From NCBI RefSeq assembly GCF_000764305.2, contig NW_025933301.1, forward strand, positions 1-64,000: 64,000 nucleotides of DNA. Direction: 5' to 3'. The DNA comes from Hyalella azteca. Taxonomy: Eukaryota > Arthropoda > Malacostraca > Amphipoda > Hyalellidae. The translations under genes were made by a program, and so were the position numbers. The notes under the pieces were generated by a model, which did no database searches, was not told the origin of the DNA, and was given only the letters and a program-made list of their open reading frames with translations. Position 1 is the first letter of the stretch, and the number at the start of each line of letters is the position of its first letter. This document shows, piece after piece, positions 37,901 to 48,103 of this stretch.

Positions 37901-40900
37901 CAAAGATTTATTCTGCAGCGAGTGAGTACTTCCAGTATGGTGGACTCTTCGTTTGTAATTAATCCTGCTCACGATAAAAAGCTCGATTATGCCAAGTGTG
38001 TACCTGGTGCTGGAAGCTGAAGAGCGCCATGCCGAGGTAGATGAAGACGATGCACTCGGAGGTGAAGGCGAGCGTGCGCATGAGATGCTGAACTGTGATT
38101 TGCAGCACAGGCGACAAGTTGTAGTGCGTGTAGTGTGACATCACAACCCCGCAGAACAGAATAGCCATGATCCCTGATATATGGTGCAAAAATGCAAGGC
38201 ATCATTAAATATGACTGCAATTTAAGTTTACCTCACATTACCATACCAGAGTAAGCGATTCTGTAAAAGATAGGCTGTTTCCTCACAAATCCCGATAAAT
38301 TGATTTAATACGAGATTAAAATTTGAACAAGTTCAATGAATTTTTAAATATATACAAAGTAATAATCCAAGAGCTTGTTTACTTTGTTCCTATATTCCTC
38401 CTTATCGGCATAAGCTATCCATGAAAGTTGTGACAAATTCTGTTATGCATTGCGGTAATCTATTCATCACGACTGATAAATTCCAAATTGCCTTGACTAC
38501 CCTCGATGATACACATCGAACAAAATCAAGGAAAACTCATAACACCTTGCATCTAATTTCAACTCACCAGAGAGATGTATTCCTTCGGCCAGAGCATAGG
38601 GAGCATAAATGAATATAATGAGGATACAGAGCTCGAGGGAGGTGTAGTCTCTCAAGGCGATGTGCTTGAGAGTGATGGCAGACAAGAGGCCAAAGAAGAC
38701 GCCAATGCCAGCAGACCCAAGAAACATGAGGCAAAACCGCCACACGAAATAGAGCAGACCTTCCCCAGGACTCATATCACCGTACGAGGCGAGGTCCAAC
38801 ACAGATCTGTGGGGTGTAATGGAACTTGACCTCTTAAAAGTTCGGAAGGAATTCAGCACCAAATGGTTACATAAATAAATAGGCAGTCAAGCAAGCAAGC
38901 ATTTGAGACTCAATAATGAACTTCTAGCTAGAATAATAAGCATATATAATTTAATCATTATCAAATAACAGCAAAAGGAGGATAATGGCGTGGCGAGTTT
39001 TATATTCCAAGTTCACATGTAACATTAGAGCAAAAAAAAACCTACATTGACGTGATGAGTTAGTTATACATTGCACATGTAACACAGTAAAAACTGGACT
39101 GACGTGATGAATTATATATTGCTGCTGCACGGTATATATTGCTGCAGCACATGTAACATTGTAAAAATAAAAACTATACTGACGTGGTGAGGTACATATT
39201 GCTGCTGCACATGTAACATTGTAACAATAAAAACTATACTGACGTGGTGAGGTACATATTGCTGCTGCACATGTAACATTGTAACAATAAAAACTGGACT
39301 GACGTGGTGAGGTACATATTGCTGCTGCACATGTAACATTTAGAAGAATAAAAACTAAACTGACGTAGTAAGAACGATGGCAACCGCGTCGTTGAGGATG
39401 CTCTCTCCAAAGACCAACATGTAGAGGATGGGATCCACTTGCAGGGCATTGAACAAAGCCAGTGTAGCTACAGGATCCACCGCAGAGATCAGAGATCCAA
39501 ATGCGAAGCTTTCAACAAATGTCAGCTGGTATACAACATCTGCCTAAAAACGAGTCACAATTAGCATCATGTGGGAAAACATCTTATAAAATGTAGGCTT
39601 AAATATGAGAGGATGTGTCTTCAAGTATACATATAACATGAATGCCAAAAAATAAGGAGAACCAGTAATTAAGATGTTACAAATAATCTTCATAGATTTG
39701 TTTTTACACTAAATTTCTATTTAAAAATAAATAAATACCCAACCACCAAATAAATGAAGGCTGATAATCTGTAATTTCATTGGTATTTGATGTCTCCATA
39801 ACACATTTTCAGCTGAACGAGCATTTAGTTAAGGATGAATATGTAACGTTGAACTTACCTTGCCTAGTAGGTAAATGCCTCCACCTATCACAAGGGCCGA
39901 CACTATGGTGCCCAGTATGGCAAACACGAGAATGCTTCCAATGTTCTGGAAGAAATTACCCTGCACAGATATAAAAATTCATTTTAGTGTTGATAAGAGG
40001 TTATTTATCATTTATGAATTTCCCATTAAAAATAAATTCTTAAACTTTGTTCTTATGAGATATATCAAACAAGACTGTAAAACAGTCTTCTCATGTCACT
40101 AGCAAAGGTGATGAAAAAATTTTAAACATGAAGAAACATCAACATGTTAAAAATATTAGCAAAAACCTTTTGCAACGTCAACTTATACAAGTTTAAAGTC
40201 TTGGCAAGCATGAGGACTAACACGTTGACTACAATTGCTTCATCTTGTACTATTATTTCATTTTTTGTACTGTTTATAAACAGGGTTACCAGACGGTCAT
40301 TTTTTCCGGACAAATTCCGTGATTTAGCTTTTCTTAATTGCGTTTGCAGGCTAGAATTTATGATAGGGGTACTTCCTAATTAAATTTTAAATACTGCAAA
40401 AAGAAAATAAATGGAATTTTTATAGCAGACCTACAAATAAACTAGTATATATTGAGTTATTGGCCTTTTTGGCCATTTTTTGTTCTCAGATTCGGCCAAT
40501 TTTAGGCAACCTGAATTATGTACCACTTTGTCCTGGAGAAATACATTTTGTGGTTCGCATATGTACCACTTTGGAGTCAACATGTTAATCAAAAGTGAAA
40601 TAGAGAATGAAGCAAAGTCAAGTTTATTTGGTGTGACACCTCGACAACATGAGCCTAAGGAGCAAAGATAGCCTGGGAGCAAAACCCAGGACACAACCAA
40701 GAAATTCATTACAGGAACCTAACAAATATTATTAGTGGAATCAAAAATATTTTGGTCATACCTTATGCAGATTGTAGCCAGACTCAAAAATAATTGGAGG
40801 CAAGAACACCAAAAAGAATATTGTCGGTGAAAAGGCTTCTTCTTTCTGAAAACACGGAAGGACAAAAAATCAGTCAAGATTTTAAGGTCATTTTGTCTGT

Positions 40901-43362
40901 TTGAGAGATTGGGAAGCAATTCAATGTAGCAACTAAAATAAACATTATAGTTTACATCAATCACAAACACACTGAATTATTTATTAGAAGTCATCCCTAG
41001 AAAATTACCTGGAAATTGGCAATGTTTTGACTGGAAAGAATCTTCAGCACCAACCCAATAAATGCACCTGAGAAAAATATAACACACGATAAAACCAAGA
41101 CATGAAGAATGATACAATGTTTGATTTTTCTAACACAAACAAAAAATAATATTAACAGAAAATGAATGAAGCAAAATGAATTGGAGAATAAATGAATTAT
41201 AACATGATCATGTGAAATCTGGTGCTTTCAATAAGGTAATATACTTCTTAAATTGAAGCTTTTTTTTTTGTCAAGTGAATTCAACAGAAACAATTTTAAA
41301 TAATTACCAGTATATAAACCCAGGTACCAAAAAATCCAGGATCCCATGAAGGCTTTTATAAAGAACCCTTAATTTGAGAATAATCCTCACCAACTATGAC
41401 GCACGCCACACTTTCAGGGAGATAATGCAGCTTGGTCTTCAGCATGAAGAATATGAGTAGAACACACAGCCCTGAAACAAGAAAAATAAACATGTTTGCC
41501 TTTGCATTTCTATTGCACTATGCAATAAAATAGAATATTTTTTTTTACCATATTTGTTCTATTTTTAAAGGTCAATACAGTTTGAAAAAAGATAAAAAAC
41601 ATATTACGCGAGTCTTCTTTACAAATCCCCCAAAATTAATAATAAGCTTTGACATTGTGTATTTCTAAGGTTGAAGCTGAAATTTTTCTAACAATTGTGT
41701 CATACAGGGAGAGAAAATAGCTTGAGAAACAGTCAACCTTAACCACACCAAGTTATCTAGTAGAGATATGGTAGTTTATCAAGGTGGGACTAAAGAAGCC
41801 CTATCTGCATTGATTATTTTGCAGGAAATATTTATGTTCAAACAGGAATTATCATCCAAAACCTCAGATAGGTTTTTTGGGATTGAGATTTCAGCAATTT
41901 ACTGTAGCCTGTAGGTAACTTCTTATAAATTATTTTAATTTTCAAAGTTAGACTTTCCAAGGTAAATAATTAAAATGTTTTTGATTGCATTTTTTAAAAC
42001 AACAGTGATCGTATTTTTGTAACGTCACTGAAATGAAAAGAAGTCTGGATCCTGTTAATAGTTCAAGCTGTAAAAATATTGTTCGATCATTCAAGCAATA
42101 AATCATGACATAGCTAATGGGATCAAGTATACCAGTTTTTTCTGATTTTAGCAGCAATGCTTTGGGAAAGTAACAGTAATATTTCATCTACTAAGGTTGC
42201 AGAAGAAGAACATAAATCCCCAGTATATAAGATTTTATTGTTTGTAATCAGAAAAATGTAACCAAAATAAGCCATACCTAATATGCACAAGATGAGAAAG
42301 ATTGATAGTGAAGACAGATGCTCCTTTTCAGCAGCACCAACTGCTGGCAGATCCTCGCTTTCATTGCATGAATCGGTGAGATTACCAATGAACTCATTCC
42401 TGTGTGGGGGTGAAGGATCATATTTTAATTGCACATTTTAATTCTAAGTACCTTACCGACATAAATATTGGAGATTTTTATTTTGACGACTGTGATCACA
42501 AAACAAAATTTTATAGCTCACCAATGAGAATTTTTCATACTTTACCTTTCTGTGTCATCAACTGATGCTGGCAAGCAGTGTTGTGGATAATACTGGACCA
42601 ATTGACGGACTGAGTCTTTGGACAGCAAGCATGCATTGCCAAGTGTAGTGTTCCCAACTTTGAGGACCAAGGTCTGAGATGGAGCTGTTGTGATAGTATC
42701 CTGTTCATGACCATTGTTCAGTTGACTGTTGATATTAATAGTCACTGTGTTATCCTGGTGTTGCTGTTGAGCAGAAAGTTCAATTGATTTGATAGGACCT
42801 TCATTAGGCTTAATAGACTGAGGCAAGATGCCTTCTTGTTGCAGTTCTGGTTTGACCTCACTCAGAGTTACTGATGGAATTTTCCCATTCAAGTTGATGA
42901 GGCTAGGATCCCCATTTCCTGCTGCTACTTGATTGTTTGTCAGAGTGTTGATGTTCACTTCAGCTTTCAAGGTTTCATTTGCAGATGCCTGTGCAATTTA
43001 TATGGATATTAGGAATAACATAGAATTCGTATGTCAGTTTGTCAGGCAATTTCTGAGGTTCCCCTGATGATCTATCAAAACAAAATTTGGCATCGAATTA
43101 AAATAAACTTATAGAAAATATATCTAACTTGTGAAACATTATAGATAGGTACTAAGAACCACATTGAATCACTTACCTTGGCAGGATCCTGAGAAATAGC
43201 TGTTTGATCTTCAGCTTTAATTCTTGGTAAAATGACATCCCTGTCTTGGCTATCCCCTGAGGTCTCTCCTAAATTTTTAGTAGAAGGTGCCAAACTTAGA
43301 TTGATTTGTGAAATCAAATAAAAAACAACAAATACAATAGTAAAAACAGTGTGCTTCTTCAT
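34924..43362 (-). CDS. SLC9A8: sodium/proton exchanger NHE8 (SLC9A8), 15 coding exons
   Basis: Exons, 5' to 3' on minus: 43362-43177, 42988-42546, 42399-42278, 41471-41391, 41067-41009, 40845-40762, 39960-39859, 39543-39365, 38806-38568, 38173-38004, 37024-36889, 36442-36300, 36014-35934, 35664-35500, 35016-34924; about 760 residues. It is a polytopic antiporter swapping Na+ for H+ at Golgi/endosomal or apical membranes. Seen: signal-like start [19 protein letters not shown]; a polar Asn/Gln-rich stretch in exon 2; the [15 protein letters not shown] helix near 308-322; SAVDPVAT (D382); [10 protein letters not shown] with the transport-critical N410-D411 pair; [43 protein letters not shown] near 600; and tail words EYLRPFF and SDSED. 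These words identify the NHE8 branch. It is longer than the roughly 580-residue vertebrate protein, mainly through the N-terminal extension. The last intron uses a GC donor. Confidence 0.93.
35380..35470. repeat. purine-rich imperfect repeat in the last NHE8 intron
   Basis: GGGACAGGCGAAGAGTAACA and GGGACAGATGAAG, plus several AACAGGAACA-type words, recur at roughly 30-40 bp. Simple repeat-like intron filler. Confidence 0.5.
36733..36934 (-). repeat. tandem copies of the 3' end and donor of NHE8 exon 11
   Basis: The true exon end, which encodes [10 protein letters not shown] and runs into the GTGAGTAAGTCAAC donor, lies at 36889 and above. Below it the same stretch is repeated twice: near 36800-36839 with an intact donor-like GTGAGTAAGTC, and near 36737-36780 with TGG changed to TAG and the GTGAGT donor lost. 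The downstream copies lack a clear acceptor and the rest of the exon, so I treat them as non-coding duplicates. Confidence 0.85.
39048..39366 (-). repeat. 60-bp tandem array abutting NHE8 exon 8 donor
   Basis: About five units carry the words ACATATTGCTGCTGCACATG, TAACATTGTAACAATAAAAA and CTGACGTGGTGAGG. Read on the minus strand each unit ends in CACCACGTCAGT, resembling the real exon 8 end CTTACTAC plus its GTCAGT donor at 39364. The array is in intron 8. Confidence 0.88.
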
Positions 43363-43848
43363 GATTGAGTTCTGATTTGAGGCTTCATGATATTTTTGGC
43401 ATAGGTATATACTTCTCTTCAGAGGGAAAATTCAGGGCACAATGGCATCTACAAAAACCTCATGACTTGGCCAAAGATGTAGAATTTTTATATCTGAGCC
43501 TGCCAAAAAATTAGAATTGATTAAATTTTCTAATGACTTGCAGAAAATTATATACGTATATGAGCACCTGAAGAATGATTTGGTGGATTGAATTACATCA
43601 TTCTTAGAAAACTGGCCTGACAATTGTAATATGAGGTTGTCTTAATGTCAAGTAAAACATAATTTGAGTAGCTCAAAAAATTAGTCCTTTATCCAGGATA
43701 AAAAATTATCAAAAATAATACCTTTCCTTCTCACCTATAAATGCATTACGAATCAACTTCTTAAACTTTCTTACAGGAAAATCAACATATTTGGTAAAGT
43801 GAAACTGCTGCTTTGAAGGTGCCACTTATCCCAAGATGTGTTTTAGAC
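43363..43848. other. 5' flank or untranslated region of the NHE8 gene
   Basis: No coding exon is evident between the NHE8 start codon and the transposon cluster. The promoter and any non-coding first exon are not identifiable by eye. Confidence 0.35.
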
Positions 43849-44182
43849 TACCGTCAACCGGGGCTACTTGGGACAGTTTTGAGTGTTTTTTTGTTAATAA
43901 CTGTTAATAACTTCTTATGATGAAACATTTCATAAACAAGTTTAGGCTTATTTTATAGCTATTTTCTAGGGCTATCGAATGACATTGTCAAAAAAATTCC
44001 ATATGCTATTCATAAGGTGCCAGAAGCAAAAAAAAAGTGTCCCAAGTAGCCCTGTCAAACGGGGCTACTCGGGACACTTGGATTAAAACTTCGTTTTATA
44101 ACATTTGAAGCATGCAGAGTGTACTCATCCATTACTAACAGTACTCTGAAGTCCTCCTCTTTCATTGTAGATGATGTAGAGG

Positions 44183-44220
44183 CTGTCTCTTATACACATC
44201 TAGATGTGTATAAGAGACAG
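44183..44220. other. Nextera mate-pair junction adapter (assembly artefact)
   Basis: CTGTCTCTTATACACATCT at 44183-44201 is followed directly by AGATGTGTATAAGAGACAG at 44202-44220. These are two 19-bp Tn5 mosaic ends head to head, exactly the 38-bp junction adapter of Nextera mate-pair libraries. It is not genomic sequence, and the flanks were probably joined by an untrimmed chimeric read. Confidence 0.97.
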
Positions 44221-44718
44221 TGTAGAGTCTGAAACATAAAGAAAAAACATAAATAGGCTGTCAAACATAAAATATGTTATATGTGGTAATTTTATATTAA
44301 CTTCCAAGCCGGTTTATGTTACCCATCAGGGCTGACATTAGGTGGTCTAAGTTACCCCATTTGGGGGCGGCGCCCCCCATTTGCAAACTATGGCACTTTC
44401 CTAAAATTTGTCATTTGCATATGTAACTAGAAGAGTTCTACTACAATGCATCAAAACCTGGAGTTATTTAACCAAAAAATAAAAAAATGGAGGGGGTACT
44501 CTGGCAGGCTTTAAATAATAGCTTTTTTTGTGGGTCACATTTTTAATTTTTTAACCTATTAGATATGCAAACTTTTTAAATCTTTCTATTGTGTTATGTA
44601 GCCTCAGTATTAGGCCTTTAATGCCCATTGACAAAATTTTTCTATATCAAATAGTTTTCGAGTTGTGGGGGTTTTTGTTAAAAAAATGAAAAGTGGTCTA
44701 AGTTACCCCATTTTACAG
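44221..44718. mobile_element. family F2 element fragment nested in F1 copy 1
   Basis: GGTGGTCTAAGTTACCCCAT, CATTTGCAAACTATGGCACT and the end CTAAGTTACCCCATTTTACA match the F2 element at 13784-14776. It stops at a TA (44719-44720). The uninterrupted F1 copy 2 reads CATAAGTAACTTTTCAAAAC at the matching place (about 47470-47489), so the insertion site was TA. Its left end is missing because the adapter junction replaces it. Confidence 0.8.
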
Positions 44719-44958
44719 TAACTTTCAAAATAGCATTTTTCACCATTTTTTTCAGGAATTTTTCAACGCTAGTAAATGTAGTATTTTTCAACTTCCTTTA
44801 TACTACATAGATAGGAAAAATGTTGACCTTTACACCACTATATTTAGTTTTGCAATATTCCAATTAGTTTTGATACTATAACAGTTTTACGCCGTGTTGG
44901 AGGACTGTCCCGAGTAGCCCCCCCTGTCACGAGTAGCCCCGGTTGACACTTGACGGTA

Positions 44959-45928
44959 CTTTGAGCCTCTGGCCACTGCATTATTCCAGCCGCAGCTGGA
45001 CCAGTGACACCGGGATTGGGCGCGGGGCAACAACAACAAGTCAACAACTAAGCCAAGTCATAACTTTTTTATTTCAAACTTCACACAGATTTTGTTTTCT
45101 GGACTGCACTGAGGAGCCATGTGCAGAGAGTGGATGAATGTTTCACCATCTTTGGCGACGCTTCAGTAGCAAAATTTACGCCTTCAGAAGATCTTGCTGA
45201 CACATTTAGATTGTAATTCTTGCATTCAATATATTTGTCAGTCTTCGGCCAACTATTTAGAAAAGAGTAAGGTTTCCGGTACGTTGGATGGATCAGGATG
45301 CAGTAAAGCTTGTCCGGAAATCGGTTGCGATGAGTTCCTGCCAAAAAATGTAAACAAAATGTAGTAGCGGTCACATTAGAGCGGTCAGACTGCATCATCA
45401 CATGTTCAGTTGACACTTGCTCTACAATCGGACTGTTTTTAGGGTAAAATTAGTTATTTGGGGTAAACCGTGCATGCAACCTTGTAAATAAGTTCGTGGC
45501 TTGTAAATAGTTTTTCATTTCTCAGCGTAAATGGCTTTTCATTAAAAATTACACGGCGACGCATCTTGAAAATGGTTGGCGACGCTTTGCGCTTAAAAAC
45601 CCATATATTGGCAATGCTGCTTCCACCTTCTGCACCTGGGCTGAGGAGTACCATTTTATTCAATTTAATATTTTCTTGTTCATCCTGCCGAAATAATGGC
45701 AAATGGCAATTTTTGCATCCTAACCCACCAGACACCTCCACCTGTGGCAGCAGAGTTCTTGATGACAAGGCATACAAATCTATTATCCATCTGAAATGAC
45801 AATTTTTTTCCACTAGGGAATCTCTCATGTCTGATGTCCTGCAATTGATTTTATACATTCAAGTCTGAGAGTCTCCTGTTATGACTAGAATTTTGCTTCA
45901 TTTTCCTTTTGTAAATTCAGAATATCTG
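44959..45928. other. possible host DNA with unassigned open frames
   Basis: Short segment between transposons. Minus-strand frames at 45858-45454 and 45416-45081 are open; the first is described separately. No family assignment. Confidence 0.3.
45454..45858 (-). CDS. unrecognised open frame, possible exon
   Basis: A 134-codon minus-strand open frame. A good acceptor (TTGTCATTTCAG, ending near 45795) is followed by codons for a segment with SSRTLLPQVEV, a GCKNCHLPLF stretch with a C-x2-C pair, and VLLSPGAEGG. The word choice looks protein-like and differs from the AT-rich noise around it, but I recognise no family and see no clear partner exon. It could be a conserved exon, a gene relic or chance. 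Low confidence. Confidence 0.22.
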   Translation of the reverse strand: MYKINCRTSDMRDSLVEKNCHFRWIIDLYALSSRTLLPQVEVSGGLGCKNCHLPLFRQDEQENIKLNKMVLLSPGAEGGSSIANIWVFKRKASPTIFKMRRRVIFNEKPFTLRNEKLFTSHELIYKVACTVYPK

Positions 45929-45930
45929 TA

Positions 45931-48101
45931 GGGTAAATGCAGTATATTCCGACACATTAAGGATGCATCGAGAAATGAAAAACTATAAAAAATAACCGTA
46001 TGCGTTACTCAAGTTCTGTTTGCTTTATGTGACTCGCAAAACACCGTACTACGCGCCAGCAATTATGAAACATCACAAAATGTTGCCAAATTTATTTAAA
46101 AGCCTTTAGAATGCAAACCTACCAAATCCCAATATTCCGACACTGTGTGGCAATATTTGGCACGTGGTGAGGCGTATTCCGTGGTGAGGCATAAATTCTA
46201 CTGATATGTAATTCCGTCATCCACGTATTTGAATTCCGTTTGCTGTGTGAGCTGTATTGGAATACAACACGTCTTTGAATTAGAACACTAATGAATATTG
46301 AACACTACTTAATTACGCTTTCAATTAACAACTATTAAGCTTTTAATTGAGAAAATTTTAATTTTTGTACATAGCTTGGAATGGTGTGTGTCCAATTCAA
46401 GTTGTGACGGAATTAGTTTTCATGTGTCTAAATCCATTTCTCAACTTAATCATCTATTAATTTATTTACCACTTGAAATCAGCGAATACAAGTATACTTA
46501 AAGGATTCCCACTAATATATTCACAGATGTATTTAAAAGTCTCAAACCATAATATTCTTCCTATACAAACAGTTAGGTATTCACTATTTGGTAGAGCAAG
46601 GTCAACTGTCAAATTTGACACATTTTTCGATGATCTCACTGGTACCGTCAACCGGGGCTACTTGGGACGGTTTTGAGCGTTTTTTGTAATTAACTTCTTA
46701 CGATGAAACATTTCATAAACAAGTTTAGGCTCATTTTATAGCTCTTTGCGAGGGCTATCGAATGGCATCTTTGAAAAATTCCATATGCTATTCGTAATGT
46801 GCCAGAAGCAAAAAAAGAGTGTCCCGAGTAGCCCCGTCGAACGGGGCTACTCGGGACACTGGGAATGAAACTTCATATTAAAACACTTGAAGCATGCAGA
46901 GCGTACTCATTCATTACTAACAGTACTCTGAAGTCCGCCTCTTTCATTGTAGATGATGTAGAGGTAGAATAAATGACATTTTCTGTGATACATTTATGAT
47001 ATGATGACATTTATGATATTGCCATATACATTAATTACCGTATTATTGATGTGCAATTATCGTATTATTGATGTGATATTACCGTATCCATGAACATGCC
47101 ATTGAGCATTTACAACAACCTTGTCCACTGCAAGCTTCATATCAGCAGCCTTATAGCATTTTTTTCGTATCAGTAAGCTTACAGGACGGCTCGTAATTTC
47201 ACATCATTTTAATTGGGTTAAGTGAATTTACTATAGTAAAAAAGATCGTGAAAAACATACCTGAAACAGAAAGGAATATTTTAGTGACAACCAACGTATC
47301 TTTTACAGAAATAAATCGTAGTTTAGGTCAATTACTTTTCATTCTATGATGCCTGGTGCACAATTCTATACATGACATGCTATGCACAATTTTGTGATGA
47401 CTGGGTGCAACTTTTATGTAAGTAAAATTTTTTAATACGGCGAATATTTTTTTTGCTACAGACCTTAGCATAAGTAACTTTTCAAAACAGCGTTTTTCAC
47501 CATTTTTTCAGGAATTTTTCAAAGCTAGTAAATGTCGTATTTTTCAACTGCCTTTATACTACATAGATAGTAAAAATGTTGACGTTTACGCCACTATATT
47601 TAGTTTTGCAATATTCCAATTAGTTTCGCTACTATAACAGTTTTACGCCGTGTCGGAGGTGCGTCCCGAGTTGCCCCGCCAGTCCCGAGTTGCCCCGGTT
47701 GACGGTAGTGTGCATTGTCTCTCTTTGGATCTCAATATTTTCCCGCTAGATGGCCACATAGTGACAAAACACAGATTTTTCAGAATCAGTTCATTTTTAA
47801 TTTCCTCATTTACTTCAGATTTATACCAATTTCTTATGTATAATAATGCTGGTATTGAGGATACTTTACTTGTCTACTTATAGGACTCAAAAATGAGCTT
47901 GAGGGAGAGTCTAAAAACTCTCTGCTTTGCCACTATGGATGGCCAAGACCTAGTGTTTTGGCAGTAGTTCGACGCGCAAATGTATGATGTCACCATTTCA
48001 ACCATCAACGAATGCATGGAACTAAAACAAAGCTTAATATAAAGGAAAAACTAGAGAGGTGACGGAATTACCCACGATGTCGGAATATACTGCGTTTACC
48101 C
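45931..48101. mobile_element. TA-target DNA transposon, family F4, hosting an F1 insertion
   Basis: The left end GGGTAAATGCAGTATATTCC (through CGACA) is the inverse of the right end GGAATATACTGCGTTTACCC, with one mismatch in about 24 bases. Both are flanked by TA (45929-45930 and 48102-48103). F1 copy 2 (46645-47705) lies inside, so the original F4 element was about 1.1 kb. No transposase frame is seen. Confidence 0.78.
46645..47705. mobile_element. TA-target DNA transposon, family F1 copy 2 (complete)
   Basis: The left end CCGTCAACCGGGGCTACTTG and right end GTTGCCCCGGTTGACGG are inverted and flanked by TA (46643-46644 and 47706-47707); length 1061 bp. A perfect palindrome at 46818-46860 has 20-bp arms built from the same end motif (GGGGCTACTCGGGACACT) around a 3-base loop. 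The right part repeats the motif (GTCCCGAGTTGCCCC, twice). No long transposase frame, so it is probably non-autonomous. Confidence 0.85.
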
Positions 48102-48103
48102 TA

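Larger units (their letters stand above)
43851..44956. mobile_element. TA-target DNA transposon, family F1 copy 1 (nested, interrupted)
   Basis: The left end CCGTCAACCGGGGCTACTTG follows TA (43849-43850). The right end reads CCCCGGTTGACACTTGACGG before TA (44957-44958). The left 330 bases match F1 copy 2 (46645 onward) and the right part from 44721 matches 47474-47705. Between them lies an adapter artefact (44183-44220) and the right part of an F2 element. No transposase frame is seen. Confidence 0.8.

Noticed and set aside
38420..38862. Plus-strand open frames overlapping 38.4-38.8 kb
   Set aside because: They are antisense to NHE8 exon 9, which has clear membrane-helix homology.
39048..39366. 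CRISPR-like regular repeats
   Set aside because: Units are contiguous near-identical 60-bp copies without unique spacers, inside an animal gene intron; the array at 60240-60600 fails for the same reason.
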